Source of the DNA: JACKNG01 sp050184115
GTDB taxonomy: Bacteria > Pseudomonadota > Gammaproteobacteria > Ga0077536
Assembly (NCBI GenBank): GCA_050184115.1
Contig: JBFXAQ010000005.1
Span: 1-64,000, forward strand
Length of the DNA: 64,000 nucleotides
Direction of reading: 5' to 3'
This document shows positions 6,510 through 13,599 of this stretch, piece after piece. Position numbers and translations under genes: made by a program. The notes under the pieces were generated by a model that was not told the DNA's origin, ran no database searches, and saw nothing but the letters and a program-made list of their open reading frames with translations. Position 1 is the stretch's first letter; each line of letters opens with the position of its first letter.

Positions 6510-7157
6510 CTAATTGTTGTCTACGGATCTTCGTTGCGCTTGCGCTGACTGAGCTACCAAGTTCCCGTCAATTTCGATCTGTTCTGCACTAATCTGTTTG
6601 AACCGCCGAAGAAAAACGGGGAAATCGCGCTCTCGCCTATCCACCCTCGATAGCTTTATCGTGACCTCGCCTGTGAGATGGCCCTGTGAAAAATCGGAAG
6701 ATTCGAATTTGAGACTTCCGAAATACGTCGGCCTTCCCGCCGATAACGTAAAAGGCAAATCTAATGGAGTTCGATTTGTGGTCCAACCGCCGCCCCCTAG
6801 GAGATGGTAATGGGTTAGGACATACTCGCCTGGCGGTAATTCGTACGCGTTCACGCAACCACGTTCGGCACCGGGGATAAATTCCGCCCAATCTAATCCA
6901 TATCGTTGGCATAGATGATCTAGATTGACTTTCCGCATTTCTGCGCCAGTCTCTTTTCGACTTAATGTGAAGGAAAAGCCATTTATGTTGCCGTACAGGG
7001 CGTCCGGTGATGTAAATGCATAAGCAGAGATCAATAGTAGCGCCTTGGTCGGATTTCCATCCGGGTTGTAATTCTTAGATATTGGCCCCGGATAACACCC
7101 AGACACGACTAAAGTGGCAAGAAATAAATGAAGGATTCGCGCACGACTTGTGTTCAA
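6510..7157 (-). CDS. Cassette C4: putative lipoprotein
   Basis: This 215-residue protein appears to begin with TTG behind a purine-rich AAAGGGAATAAG leader; no ATG occurs near the front. The N-terminus has a basic start, a hydrophobic stretch and a lipobox (LVVSGC), so it should be lipidated at Cys about residue 21. The residue after Cys is Tyr, so outer-membrane sorting is the likely default. The mature domain is mostly beta-like, with FTLSRKETG, LPPGEYVLTHYHLLGGGGW and ERDFPVFLRRF segments. A 'PPGEY' turn before a glycine-rich strand occurs in carboxypeptidase-regulatory or DUF2846-like lipoproteins, but I cannot assign the family. It ends close to the attC. Confidence 0.7.
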   Translation of the reverse strand: MNTSRARILHLFLATLVVSGCYPGPISKNYNPDGNPTKALLLISAYAFTSPDALYGNINGFSFTLSRKETGAEMRKVNLDHLCQRYGLDWAEFIPGAERGCVNAYELPPGEYVLTHYHLLGGGGWTTNRTPLDLPFTLSAGRPTYFGSLKFESSDFSQGHLTGEVTIKLSRVDRRERDFPVFLRRFKQISAEQIEIDGNLVAQSAQAQRRSVDNN

Positions 7158-7212
7158 TTTTCTTATTCCCTTTCCCGTTTACTACAGTGGTTCCTATGAG
7201 ATTTCATGCAGC

Positions 7213-7308
7213 GCCTAACGTTGTGATAAGCCGCGTTTGACAGCGGTGCCCTGGAGCGGCAGCGAAAGGGTGCCGCTGTCAAACGTCGGCTTGATCACCT
7301 TGTTGGAT
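7213..7308 (-). repeat. attC site of cassette C3 (variant loop)
   Basis: Cores GCCTAAC and GTTGGAT bound 96 bp. The interior is identical by eye to that at 2437-2532, with arms GTTTGACAGCGG and CCGCTGTCAAACG, which marks the pair of duplicated cassettes. Confidence 0.92.
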
Positions 7309-7789
7309 TGCGGCTCGGACGGAACCGAAAGCCAGCGGAAACAGCCGCCGCCTAGCGGAGGCCGCGCTGACGAAGGCTTTGTTGCTTGAACGATGACTCG
7401 ACCTTCCATGGACTCCCCCCAGCGAGCCGGAACCGACGACAAGGCCTAGCCCCGGCAACTCTGCGCCAGCTTCGCCCGTGAGTGCAACACCTTCGACGAC
7501 TTCCGCTGTGGCAGACCGATAGGCAGGCCAAGCCCGGGCGCGGAGACAACCAGCTCGAGGATGGCACGGTTCCTTGAGGTAGGGATGGCTCCTTGGCCCC
7601 CGGTTTGGGAGATGCCCCGCCGCATTCGCTGTTCTGCACGGCGCTCGGTTACCTGCTGACCGAAGCCACCTACCAGACGACCGAAGCGGGGCGCCCACGA
7701 GCCGAATCCGCGCAGCGGCTACCCACGGCTTCGGCCTACTCAGTGGGTTCGATTGCCCCGCACAGAGAATCTTGAATCCGCAATACAAC
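7309..7789 (-). mobile_element. Cassette C3: ORF-less cassette, diverged copy of C9
   Basis: This is the body of the second copy of the gene-less cassette. Length and order of conserved tracts match the copy at 2533-3013. Frames of up to about 170 codons exist here on the minus strand, but the counterpart frame in the other copy changes register because of a one-base length difference. The first 50 or so residues of the C3 frame have a match in C9; beyond that the match jumps to another frame. I therefore do not call a protein. There is no conserved start site. Two unequal copies in one array argue for an old duplication or two separate captures. Confidence 0.8.
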
Positions 7790-7877
7790 GCAATGTTGAG
7801 CCGCGCTTGACGGCGACGACTGGAGCGATAGCGGAAGGAGGAGCGGTCAAGCGTCGGACTCGAACATTTTGTTAGGC
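7783..7877 (-). repeat. attC site of cassette C2
   Basis: The left core ATACAAC is contributed by the start of C3; the right core is GTTAGGC; 95 bp. The right flank GTTAGGCGGCAG equals the start of C2. Confidence 0.92.
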
Positions 7878-7894
7878 GGCAGGCCCAATACTTC

Positions 7895-8089
7895 TTACAT
7901 GTTAGGAGGCACGCTGGCCATTATGCCGGCGAACAAAACCGCTGCCACGGCGCCTATCATAGTAAGGATGATGGCGGCGGGTATGGAAGCAATAGCTAAC
8001 TTGACCATGAACGTGACCATAGAGAGAAATCTCATATTCACGTCAACGACTACCACTCTTTGCTCGTGTACTGAGTCTGGATGTTCCAC
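7895..8089 (-). CDS. Cassette C2: small membrane protein
   Basis: A perfect AGGAGGT (8094-8100) lies directly before a run of GTG codons. The GTG at 8089, 4 nt after it, gives a 64-residue protein; the GTG at 8095 overlaps the ribosome site and is less likely. The first 20 residues are polar. They are followed by a hydrophobic C-terminal half (MVTFMVKLAIASIPAAIILT and then GAVAAVLFAGIMA) that should form one or two membrane segments. Similar short proteins with a FMVKxAIAxIPAxII pattern are common unknowns in proteobacteria. This is the strongest ribosome site in the array, so the gene can be translated independently of its neighbours if transcribed. Confidence 0.72.
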   Translation of the reverse strand: MEHPDSVHEQRVVVVDVNMRFLSMVTFMVKLAIASIPAAIILTMIGAVAAVLFAGIMASVPPNM

Positions 8090-8218
8090 ACACACCTCCT
8101 AGCGTCTGGTCGGAAAGTATTGATATGTGATCGTAAAGTTCTTTTGGATCCTAGAAGTAGGTAGACACATAGCGATGCGGGCCGGACGCAGTTGAAATTT
8201 AGCTACATTATTTCTGCC

Positions 8219-8314
8219 GCCTAACGTTGCCATAACCTGCATTTGACGGCGACCGACCGGAGCGGCAGCGAAGGGAGGAAGCGGTCAAATGTCAGGTTCA
8301 TGGCCTTGTTGGGC
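8219..8314 (-). repeat. attC site of cassette C1
   Basis: Cores GCCTAAC and GTTGGGC bound 96 bp; the loop is like that at 4578-4673. The right flank GTTGGGCGGAATC is the exact reverse complement of the junction at 8706-8718, the start of the first cassette. Confidence 0.92.
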
Positions 8315-8345
8315 GGAATCTGGTGGATTCTGCTGATGGGCATTG

Positions 8346-8609
8346 CTATCGGAGAACAAAGACGATCGCAATGATGGTCATTGAGGTGAGGGCAACTAGC
8401 GCATACCGTTCGCGCTTTGTAATCGGACCGCGACCTTCCAGATACCTGCTTAGCGTGGGCCAGAAGGGCCCGAAGATAGCTTTCCCGTCCCGCTTCCTCG
8501 CCTCGGCGTCGCCGGTTCCTGAGACGACGCCGAATATTCGGTACAGCTGCAACGCCCCAATCGCGATGAATATGATCAGGAACCAGTGTTCTTGGAGCAG
8601 TTCACCCAT
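8346..8609 (-). CDS. Cassette C1: small two-segment membrane protein
   Basis: This 87-residue protein is encoded by the cassette closest to the integrase, the position that receives most transcription from an integron promoter. The first hydrophobic segment (HWFLIIFIAIGALQLYRIFG) is followed by a basic, charged loop (DAEARKRDGKAIFG and RGPITKRERYAL) and a second segment near the C-terminus (LVALTSMTIIAIVFVL). No catalytic motif or family is recognised. The ATG has only a weak Shine-Dalgarno. The protein ends 32 nt before the attC. Confidence 0.68.
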   Translation of the reverse strand: MGELLQEHWFLIIFIAIGALQLYRIFGVVSGTGDAEARKRDGKAIFGPFWPTLSRYLEGRGPITKRERYALVALTSMTIIAIVFVLR

Positions 8610-8705
8610 GGTGCGCCGGGAAGCTAAATGATGACTTCGTTGTCGTTCGTAGAATAGCCGGCTGTGGCCATTTGTGGGTGGAGTGCCGGAGCTTTGGGAT
8701 CATTC

Positions 8706-8776
8706 GATTCCGCCCAACTGTTAATTAGACGGAATCCCGGTGCATGGTAATAGGCGGAATCCATATAGTGTTGGGC
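8706..8776 (-). other. attI-like recombination junction next to the integrase
   Basis: On the minus strand the array starts with GTTGGGCGGAATC (8718-8706). This is the expected G/TTRRRY cross-over point between attI and the first cassette. To its right lie two further partial copies of the same end, GACGGAATCC (8728-8737) and AGGCGGAATCC (8752-8762), and an inverted core GTTGGGC (8770-8776). attI sites are not conserved between integron lineages, so the limits are approximate. The integrase start codon is 93 bp further right. The promoter for the cassettes is probably in this stretch or in intI, but I cannot pick a clear -35/-10 pair. Confidence 0.6.
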
Positions 8777-8868
8777 TAGGCGCGTGGGTTATGGTTTTAT
8801 GCACATAGGGTAGCGCGGTTGGGATGCTGCGCCACTGATTTTGCAGATCGGAACATGGAGGTTCCATC

Positions 8869-10281
8869 ATGGGCAAGAAGCCCTCTCGCACCCCTGCCGG
8901 GGGTGATTATTTCTGGGATCGGCTCATCGACAGTTTGCGGCCCCGGGCGCGCGACGACGAGGATCTGCGTTGGTACGTGCGACGGGTCGAGCGCTACCTG
9001 GCCGCGCATCCCGAGGTGCCGCTGGCGCAGCATCGGCCCGGGGATCTTGCCGCCTGGTTTGACCAGATGGGACGTTCGGAACGGGTGTCGGGGACGCAGT
9101 TCCATCAGGCTGTCGTGGCCCTGCAGGCGTGCTTCGGTGAGGTCCTTGGCCTCGACTGGGCGCAATCCTTCGATTGGGAGTTCTGGCTGGCCTCGGCACG
9201 TTCTCTCGAATCACGGCACCCGACCATCGCCCGCGACGCCCCGTTGCCCGGGGCGCCGCCGGTGCGCCCCACCCGCACGGGTCGTGCCGCGACCATGGCG
9301 GGCCTGCGCGAAGTCCGCGAACGCCACGCCGCTACCCTGCGCGGGCTGGTCGCCGAGATCCGCCGGCGGTCGTACTCGATTCGCACCGAGCAGGCTTACG
9401 AACAGTGGGTGTGCCGCTTCCTGCTCTACCACGACAACGCCGAGCCGGCTTCGCTCGATGGCCAGCACATCGTCGACTACCTGAACTTCCTCGCGGCCGA
9501 GCGCAACGTCGCGTCGCGGACGCAGTCGCAGGCCTTGAACGCGCTCGTCTTTCTCTATACCCAGGTGCTGAACGTCGAGCTGCCGACTCTGAATGCACTG
9601 GTACGCGCGAAGCTGTCGAAACGCTTGCCGGTGGTGCTGTCGACCGCGCAGGTACGCGCGCTGCTGTCGCACATGCAGGGCCGTCATGCCTTGATGGCGC
9701 GCCTGCTCTACGGCACCGGCATGCGGCTGATGGAGTGCGTGCGGCTGCGCGTCAAGGACATCGATTTCGATTACCGCCAGATCGTGGTCCGCGACGGCAA
9801 GGGCGCCAAGGATCGCGTGGTGCCGTTCCCCGATGCGCTGCGCGACCTGCTCACCGCCCATCTCGCCGAGGTTCGCGACCTGTTCGCCCGCGATCGCGCC
9901 GAGGGCGTGGCCGAGGTCTACATGCCGCCGGCCTTGTCGCGCAAGTACCCGGCAGCGGGGCGCGAGTGGCATTGGCAGTACGTCTTTCCGAGCGCGCGGC
10001 TGTCGGTCGATCCGCGAACGCTCAGGACCCGTCGCCATCACCTGCACGAGAGCAGCCTGCAGAAGGCGGTGCGCCGCGCGGCACAGGCGGCCGCGCTGCC
10101 CAAGGTGGTCAATTGCCACACCTTGCGCCATTCCTTCGCGACGCACCTCATCGAATCGGGCAGCGACATCCGTACGGTGCAGGAACTGCTCGGCCACGCC
10201 GACGTCTCGACGACGATGATCTACACCCACGTGCTGAACCGCGGCGGGCGCGGCGTGACGAGCCCGCTCGATCGCCTGTGA
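8869..10281 (+). CDS. intI: Integron integrase (tyrosine recombinase) with extra N-terminal domain
   Basis: This 470-residue site-specific recombinase inserts and excises cassettes at attI and attC. The catalytic set is Arg286, Lys311, His417, Arg420, His443 and Tyr452. Each lies exactly 140 positions after its counterpart in IntI1 (146, 171, 277, 280, 303, 312), so the core is collinear with a 140-residue N-terminal addition. The integron-specific insert is present (AEVYMPPALSRKYP, then EWHWQYVFPS). Residues about 145-245 form the normal core-binding domain (SYSIRTEQAYEQWVCRF). Residues about 14-108 look like a second SAM-like helical domain (DLRWYVRRVERYL, HRPGDLAAWFDQM). The ATG is preceded by GGAGG. 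No frameshift is seen, so the enzyme is probably functional. Confidence 0.95.
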   Translation: MGKKPSRTPAGGDYFWDRLIDSLRPRARDDEDLRWYVRRVERYLAAHPEVPLAQHRPGDLAAWFDQMGRSERVSGTQFHQAVVALQACFGEVLGLDWAQSFDWEFWLASARSLESRHPTIARDAPLPGAPPVRPTRTGRAATMAGLREVRERHAATLRGLVAEIRRRSYSIRTEQAYEQWVCRFLLYHDNAEPASLDGQHIVDYLNFLAAERNVASRTQSQALNALVFLYTQVLNVELPTLNALVRAKLSKRLPVVLSTAQVRALLSHMQGRHALMARLLYGTGMRLMECVRLRVKDIDFDYRQIVVRDGKGAKDRVVPFPDALRDLLTAHLAEVRDLFARDRAEGVAEVYMPPALSRKYPAAGREWHWQYVFPSARLSVDPRTLRTRRHHLHESSLQKAVRRAAQAAALPKVVNCHTLRHSFATHLIESGSDIRTVQELLGHADVSTTMIYTHVLNRGGRGVTSPLDRL

Positions 10282-10312
10282 AAAGCCGGGCCGCGGGTGG
10301 TGCTCCGCGCCG

Positions 10313-11599
10313 TCAGCGTCCGCGTTCGCGCGCCACCGCGCGGTAGCCGATGTCGCGGCGGCAGAACATGCCGTCCCAGGCGATGCGGTCGACCCGCGCG
10401 TAGGCCGCGCGCTGCGCGGCGCTGACGTCCTCGCCGAGTCCGACGACGCACAGCACGCGGCCGCCGTTGGTGACGCACCGCTCACCGTCGCTGCGCGTGC
10501 CGGCGTGAAAGACGTACGTATCCGGCAGGTCGTCGTCGAGCCCGCCGATGACGTCACCCCGGGCGTAGTCGCCGGGGTAGCCGCCGGCGGCGAGCACGAC
10601 GCCGAGTGCGGCGCGCGCGTCCCATTCGAGGGTGACTTCGGCCGCGCGACCCTCGAGCACGTCGAGGCAGGCGCTGACGAGATCGGTCTTCAGCCGCATC
10701 ATGATCGGCTGCGTTTCGGGATCGCCGAAGCGGCAGTTGTACTCGAGCACGCGCGGCACGCCGTCGGCGCCGATCATGACGCCGGCGTAGAGGAAGCCGC
10801 GGTAGGGGCGGCCGTCGGCGCGCATGCCGGCCAGGGTCGGTTCGATGACGGTGCGCATGATGGTCTCGCTCATGGCCTGGTCGATGACCGGCGCCGGCGA
10901 ATAGGCGCCCATGCCGCCGGTGTTGGGCCCGCGGTCGCCGTCGTCGCGCGCCTTGTGATCCTGGGATGACGCGAACGGCACCGCGGTGACACCGTCGCTC
11001 ATGACGATGAAGCTCGCTTCCTCGCCGGCGAGGAAGTCCTCGATCACGACGCGCGCGCCGGCCGCGCCGAAGGCGCCCTCGCCGAGCATGCTGCGCGCGG
11101 CGGCGCGTGCTTCCTCGTGCGTCGCGGCGACGACCACGCCCTTGCCGGCGGCGAGCCCGTCGGCCTTGACCACCATCGGTGCGTCGCGCGCGTCGATGTG
11201 GGCGAGCGCCGCGTCGAGTGCTTCGAACACGGCGTAGCCGGCGGTCGGAATGCGGTGACGAGCGAGGAAATCCTTGGTGTAGGCCTTGGAGGCCTCGAGC
11301 ACGGCGGCGGCCTGCGGCGGGCCGAAGCATTTCAACCCGGCGCGGTCGAAGGCGTCGACGACGCCGGCGGCGAGCGGCGCCTCGGGGCCGACGATGGTGA
11401 GGCCGATGGCGGCGTCGCGGGCGAAACCGACCAGGGCGTCGATGTCCTCGGCGCCGATGGCGACGTTCTCGACCCGCGCTTCGCGTGCGGTGCCGGCGTT
11501 GCCGGGCGCGCAGTAGACGCGCTCTACCTTCGGCGACTGCGCGCACTTCCAGGCCAGGGCGTGTTCGCGGCCACCGCCGCCGATGATCAGAACCTTCAT
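10313..11599 (-). CDS. purD: Phosphoribosylamine--glycine ligase (GAR synthetase)
   Basis: This 428-residue ATP-grasp enzyme joins phosphoribosylamine and glycine in the second step of purine synthesis. The N-terminus MKVLIIGGGGREHALAW is the family signature; an ATG three codons upstream is possible. ATP-grasp elements are visible (VVKADGLAAGKGVVVA, then GPNTGGMGAYSPAP and YNCRFGDPETQ). It follows purH with a 43-nt gap at the end of a dusB-fis-purH-purD run, the order known from gammaproteobacteria. It converges with the integron integrase across about 30 bp, so the integron lies directly behind this core operon. Confidence 0.97.
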   Translation of the reverse strand: MKVLIIGGGGREHALAWKCAQSPKVERVYCAPGNAGTAREARVENVAIGAEDIDALVGFARDAAIGLTIVGPEAPLAAGVVDAFDRAGLKCFGPPQAAAVLEASKAYTKDFLARHRIPTAGYAVFEALDAALAHIDARDAPMVVKADGLAAGKGVVVAATHEEARAAARSMLGEGAFGAAGARVVIEDFLAGEEASFIVMSDGVTAVPFASSQDHKARDDGDRGPNTGGMGAYSPAPVIDQAMSETIMRTVIEPTLAGMRADGRPYRGFLYAGVMIGADGVPRVLEYNCRFGDPETQPIMMRLKTDLVSACLDVLEGRAAEVTLEWDARAALGVVLAAGGYPGDYARGDVIGGLDDDLPDTYVFHAGTRSDGERCVTNGGRVLCVVGLGEDVSAAQRAAYARVDRIAWDGMFCRRDIGYRAVARERGR

Positions 11600-11642
11600 G
11601 TCGTGCATCCCGTCCGCGACGCCGCTGGCCGGCGCCGCGCGA

Positions 11643-13229
11643 TCAATGGCGGAAATGGCGCTCGCCGGTGAAGACCATGGCCATGTCGTGTTCGTCGGCC
11701 GCCGCGATCACTTCCTCGTCGCGCACCGAGCCGCCCGGCTGGATGACCGCGCGGATGCCGACCTCGGCGGCCTGGTCGATGGTGTCGCGGAAGGGGAAGA
11801 AGGCGTCCGAGGCCATCACCGATCCCTTCACCTCGAGCCCTTCGTCGGCGGCCTTGATGGCGGCGATGCGGGCGCTGTAGACGCGGCTCATCTGTCCCGC
11901 GCCGATGCCGACGGTGCGCCGCTCGCGGGCGTAGACGATGGCGTTCGACTTCACGCACGCGACCACGCGCCAGGCGAAGATGAGGTCGCGCAGTTCGTCC
12001 ATGGTCGGGGCGCGCTTCGTCACCGTTTTGAGCGAACCCGCGGCGGTGGTCTGCGCGGCGAAATCACGATCCTGCACAAGCAGGCCGCCGGCGACGCGCT
12101 TGTACTCGAGCTGGCGCAGCGGGTCGGCCGGCCACTCGCCGGTGATCAGCACGCGGACGTTCTGCTTGGTGGCGAGCACCGGGCGCGCGTCCGCGGCGAC
12201 GCCCGGCGCGATGATGACCTCGACGAACTGGCGCTCGACGATGGTCTTCGCGAGCGCCGCATCGAGTTCGCGGTTGAAGGCGATGATGCCGCCGAAGGCC
12301 GAGGTCGGATCGGTGGCATAGGCGAGTTCGTAGGCCTCGGCGAGCTCCCGCGCCTCGGCCACCCCGCAGGGATTGGCGTGCTTGACGATGACGCAGGCCG
12401 GCTCGCGGAACGAGCGCACGCAGTCGAGCGCGGCATCGGTGTCGGCGATGTTGTTGTAGGAGAGCTCCTTGCCCTGCAGCTGCTCGGCGCGCGCGAGCGT
12501 GCCGGGCGCGGCGTCGCCGTCGACGTAGAAGGCCGCGCGCTGGTGCGGGTTCTCGCCGTAGCGGAGCGTCTGCTTGAGGCTGACACGGATATCGAGCTGA
12601 CCCGGGAACGGTTCGGGCTCAGTGCCGGTACGCACGGCGAGGAAGGTCGAGATGGCGCGGTCGTAGTGCGCGGTATGGGCGAAGGCCTTGGTCGCGAGGC
12701 GGTAGCGGGTCGGCGCGCTGACCGCGCCGGAGCGCGCGATCTCTTCTTCGACCAGCGGGTAGTCGGACGGATCGCACACCACCGCGACATGCGCGTGGTT
12801 CTTGGCCGCCGCGCGCAGCATGGCCGGCCCGCCGATGTCGATGTTCTCGACCGCCTCGTCGAGCGTGCAGTCGCGGCGCGCGACGGTCTGCTCGAAGGGA
12901 TAGAGATTGACCACGACGAGGTCGATGGGCTCGATGCCGTGCGCGGCCATCACCGCGTCGTCGGTGCCGCGACGGGCGAGGATGCCGCCGTGCACCTTGG
13001 GGTGGAGGGTCTTGACCCGGCCTTCCATCATCTCGGCGACGCCGGTGTGTTCGGCGACGTCGCGCACCGCGATGCCGGCCTCGCGCAGCAGTTTCGCCGA
13101 GCCGCCGGTGGAGAGGATGCCGTAGCCGGCGGCGACCAGCGCCTCGGCGAGTGCTGCCAGCCCGCGCTTGTCGGAGACGCTCATCAGCGCCCAGGCCCTG
13201 ACGTTGGTGTTGTCGGATGCTTCGTTCAT
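11643..13229 (-). CDS. purH: Bifunctional AICAR transformylase / IMP cyclohydrolase
   Basis: This 528-residue protein catalyses the last two steps of IMP synthesis, formyl transfer to AICAR and ring closure. The N-terminal cyclohydrolase domain has ALMSVSDKRGL, LSTGGSAKLLREAG and GRVKTLHPKVHGGIL. The C-terminal transformylase domain has LRYGENPHQRAAFY, CVIVKHANPCGVAEA, the FGGIIAFNRELD stretch, RVVACVKSNAIVYAR and PGGSVRDEEVI. Length matches the family. It is about 115 nt downstream of fis and 43 nt upstream of purD, consistent with co-transcription. Confidence 0.97.
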   Translation of the reverse strand: MNEASDNTNVRAWALMSVSDKRGLAALAEALVAAGYGILSTGGSAKLLREAGIAVRDVAEHTGVAEMMEGRVKTLHPKVHGGILARRGTDDAVMAAHGIEPIDLVVVNLYPFEQTVARRDCTLDEAVENIDIGGPAMLRAAAKNHAHVAVVCDPSDYPLVEEEIARSGAVSAPTRYRLATKAFAHTAHYDRAISTFLAVRTGTEPEPFPGQLDIRVSLKQTLRYGENPHQRAAFYVDGDAAPGTLARAEQLQGKELSYNNIADTDAALDCVRSFREPACVIVKHANPCGVAEARELAEAYELAYATDPTSAFGGIIAFNRELDAALAKTIVERQFVEVIIAPGVAADARPVLATKQNVRVLITGEWPADPLRQLEYKRVAGGLLVQDRDFAAQTTAAGSLKTVTKRAPTMDELRDLIFAWRVVACVKSNAIVYARERRTVGIGAGQMSRVYSARIAAIKAADEGLEVKGSVMASDAFFPFRDTIDQAAEVGIRAVIQPGGSVRDEEVIAAADEHDMAMVFTGERHFRH

Positions 13230-13344
13230 GTCCGTCCGCGGCGATTGTCGGGAATGATGCCTTGCGGGTGCGGCGGTCGTCCGCGCCGCCGCCCGCCATG
13301 TCCTGTGCGGCGCCGGGCCGGCGGGCGGCCCGCGCAGCGGGTCT

Positions 13345-13599
13345 TCACGGTTTGAGCTGGTACTTGTTCAGGCGCGCGCGCAAGGTGGCGCGATTCATGC
13401 CGAGCAGTTGCGCGGCGCGCGAGAGATTGCCGCGCGTTTCGCGCAGCACGACCTCGAGCAGCGGCCGCTCGACCTGCGAGATGACGAGTTCGTGCAGGTT
13501 GACCGGGTCCTCGCCGTTGAGGTCGGCGAAGTAGCGATCGAGCGAATCGCGCACGAGTTCGCACAACGGCTGATCGCCGCCCTTGCCCGTGGCGCTCAT
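13345..13599 (-). CDS. fis: Nucleoid-associated DNA-binding protein Fis
   Basis: This 84-residue homologue of Fis bends DNA and regulates growth-phase genes. The C-terminal helix-turn-helix is clear (LEVVLRETRGNLSRAAQLLG followed by MNRATLRARLNKYQL). The N-terminal part, which contacts invertases in E. coli Fis, is shorter here than in the 98-residue enteric protein. Its ATG overlaps the dusB stop codon as ATGA, so the two genes are translationally coupled, the classic dusB-fis arrangement of gammaproteobacteria. Confidence 0.96.
   Translation of the reverse strand: MSATGKGGDQPLCELVRDSLDRYFADLNGEDPVNLHELVISQVERPLLEVVLRETRGNLSRAAQLLGMNRATLRARLNKYQLKP

Larger units (their letters stand above)
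1..10281. mobile_element. Chromosomal (sedentary-type) integron: integrase plus cassette array
   Basis: An integron integrase gene at the right end is followed leftwards by an attI-like junction and at least 13 cassettes whose genes lie almost all on the minus strand, as expected because cassettes are transcribed away from intI. Twelve attC sites of 95-96 bp separate them. They share nearly the same arms and loop over most of their length, which is typical of sedentary chromosomal integrons rather than of mobile class 1-3 integrons, whose attC sites vary in length and sequence. Each cassette start is complementary over about 12 nt to the beginning of its own attC, which confirms the boundaries. 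No transposon ends, tni genes or resistance genes are present. The array continues past the left edge of the window. The cassette DNA is visibly richer in A+T than the flanking backbone. Confidence 0.93.

Noticed and set aside
551..8314. Regularly spaced repeats that could be mistaken for a CRISPR array
   Set aside because: The repeats are 95-96 bp imperfect palindromes with integron core sites, spaced about 400-1500 bp with genes between them, and next to an integron integrase. They are attC sites.
11583..13355. A 590-codon plus-strand frame opposite purH
   Set aside because: Shadow of purH. The same applies to the long frames opposite glnE/ilvE (34023-37997), opposite the first molybdoenzyme (26845-29304) and overlapping glnE in another frame (33842-36943).
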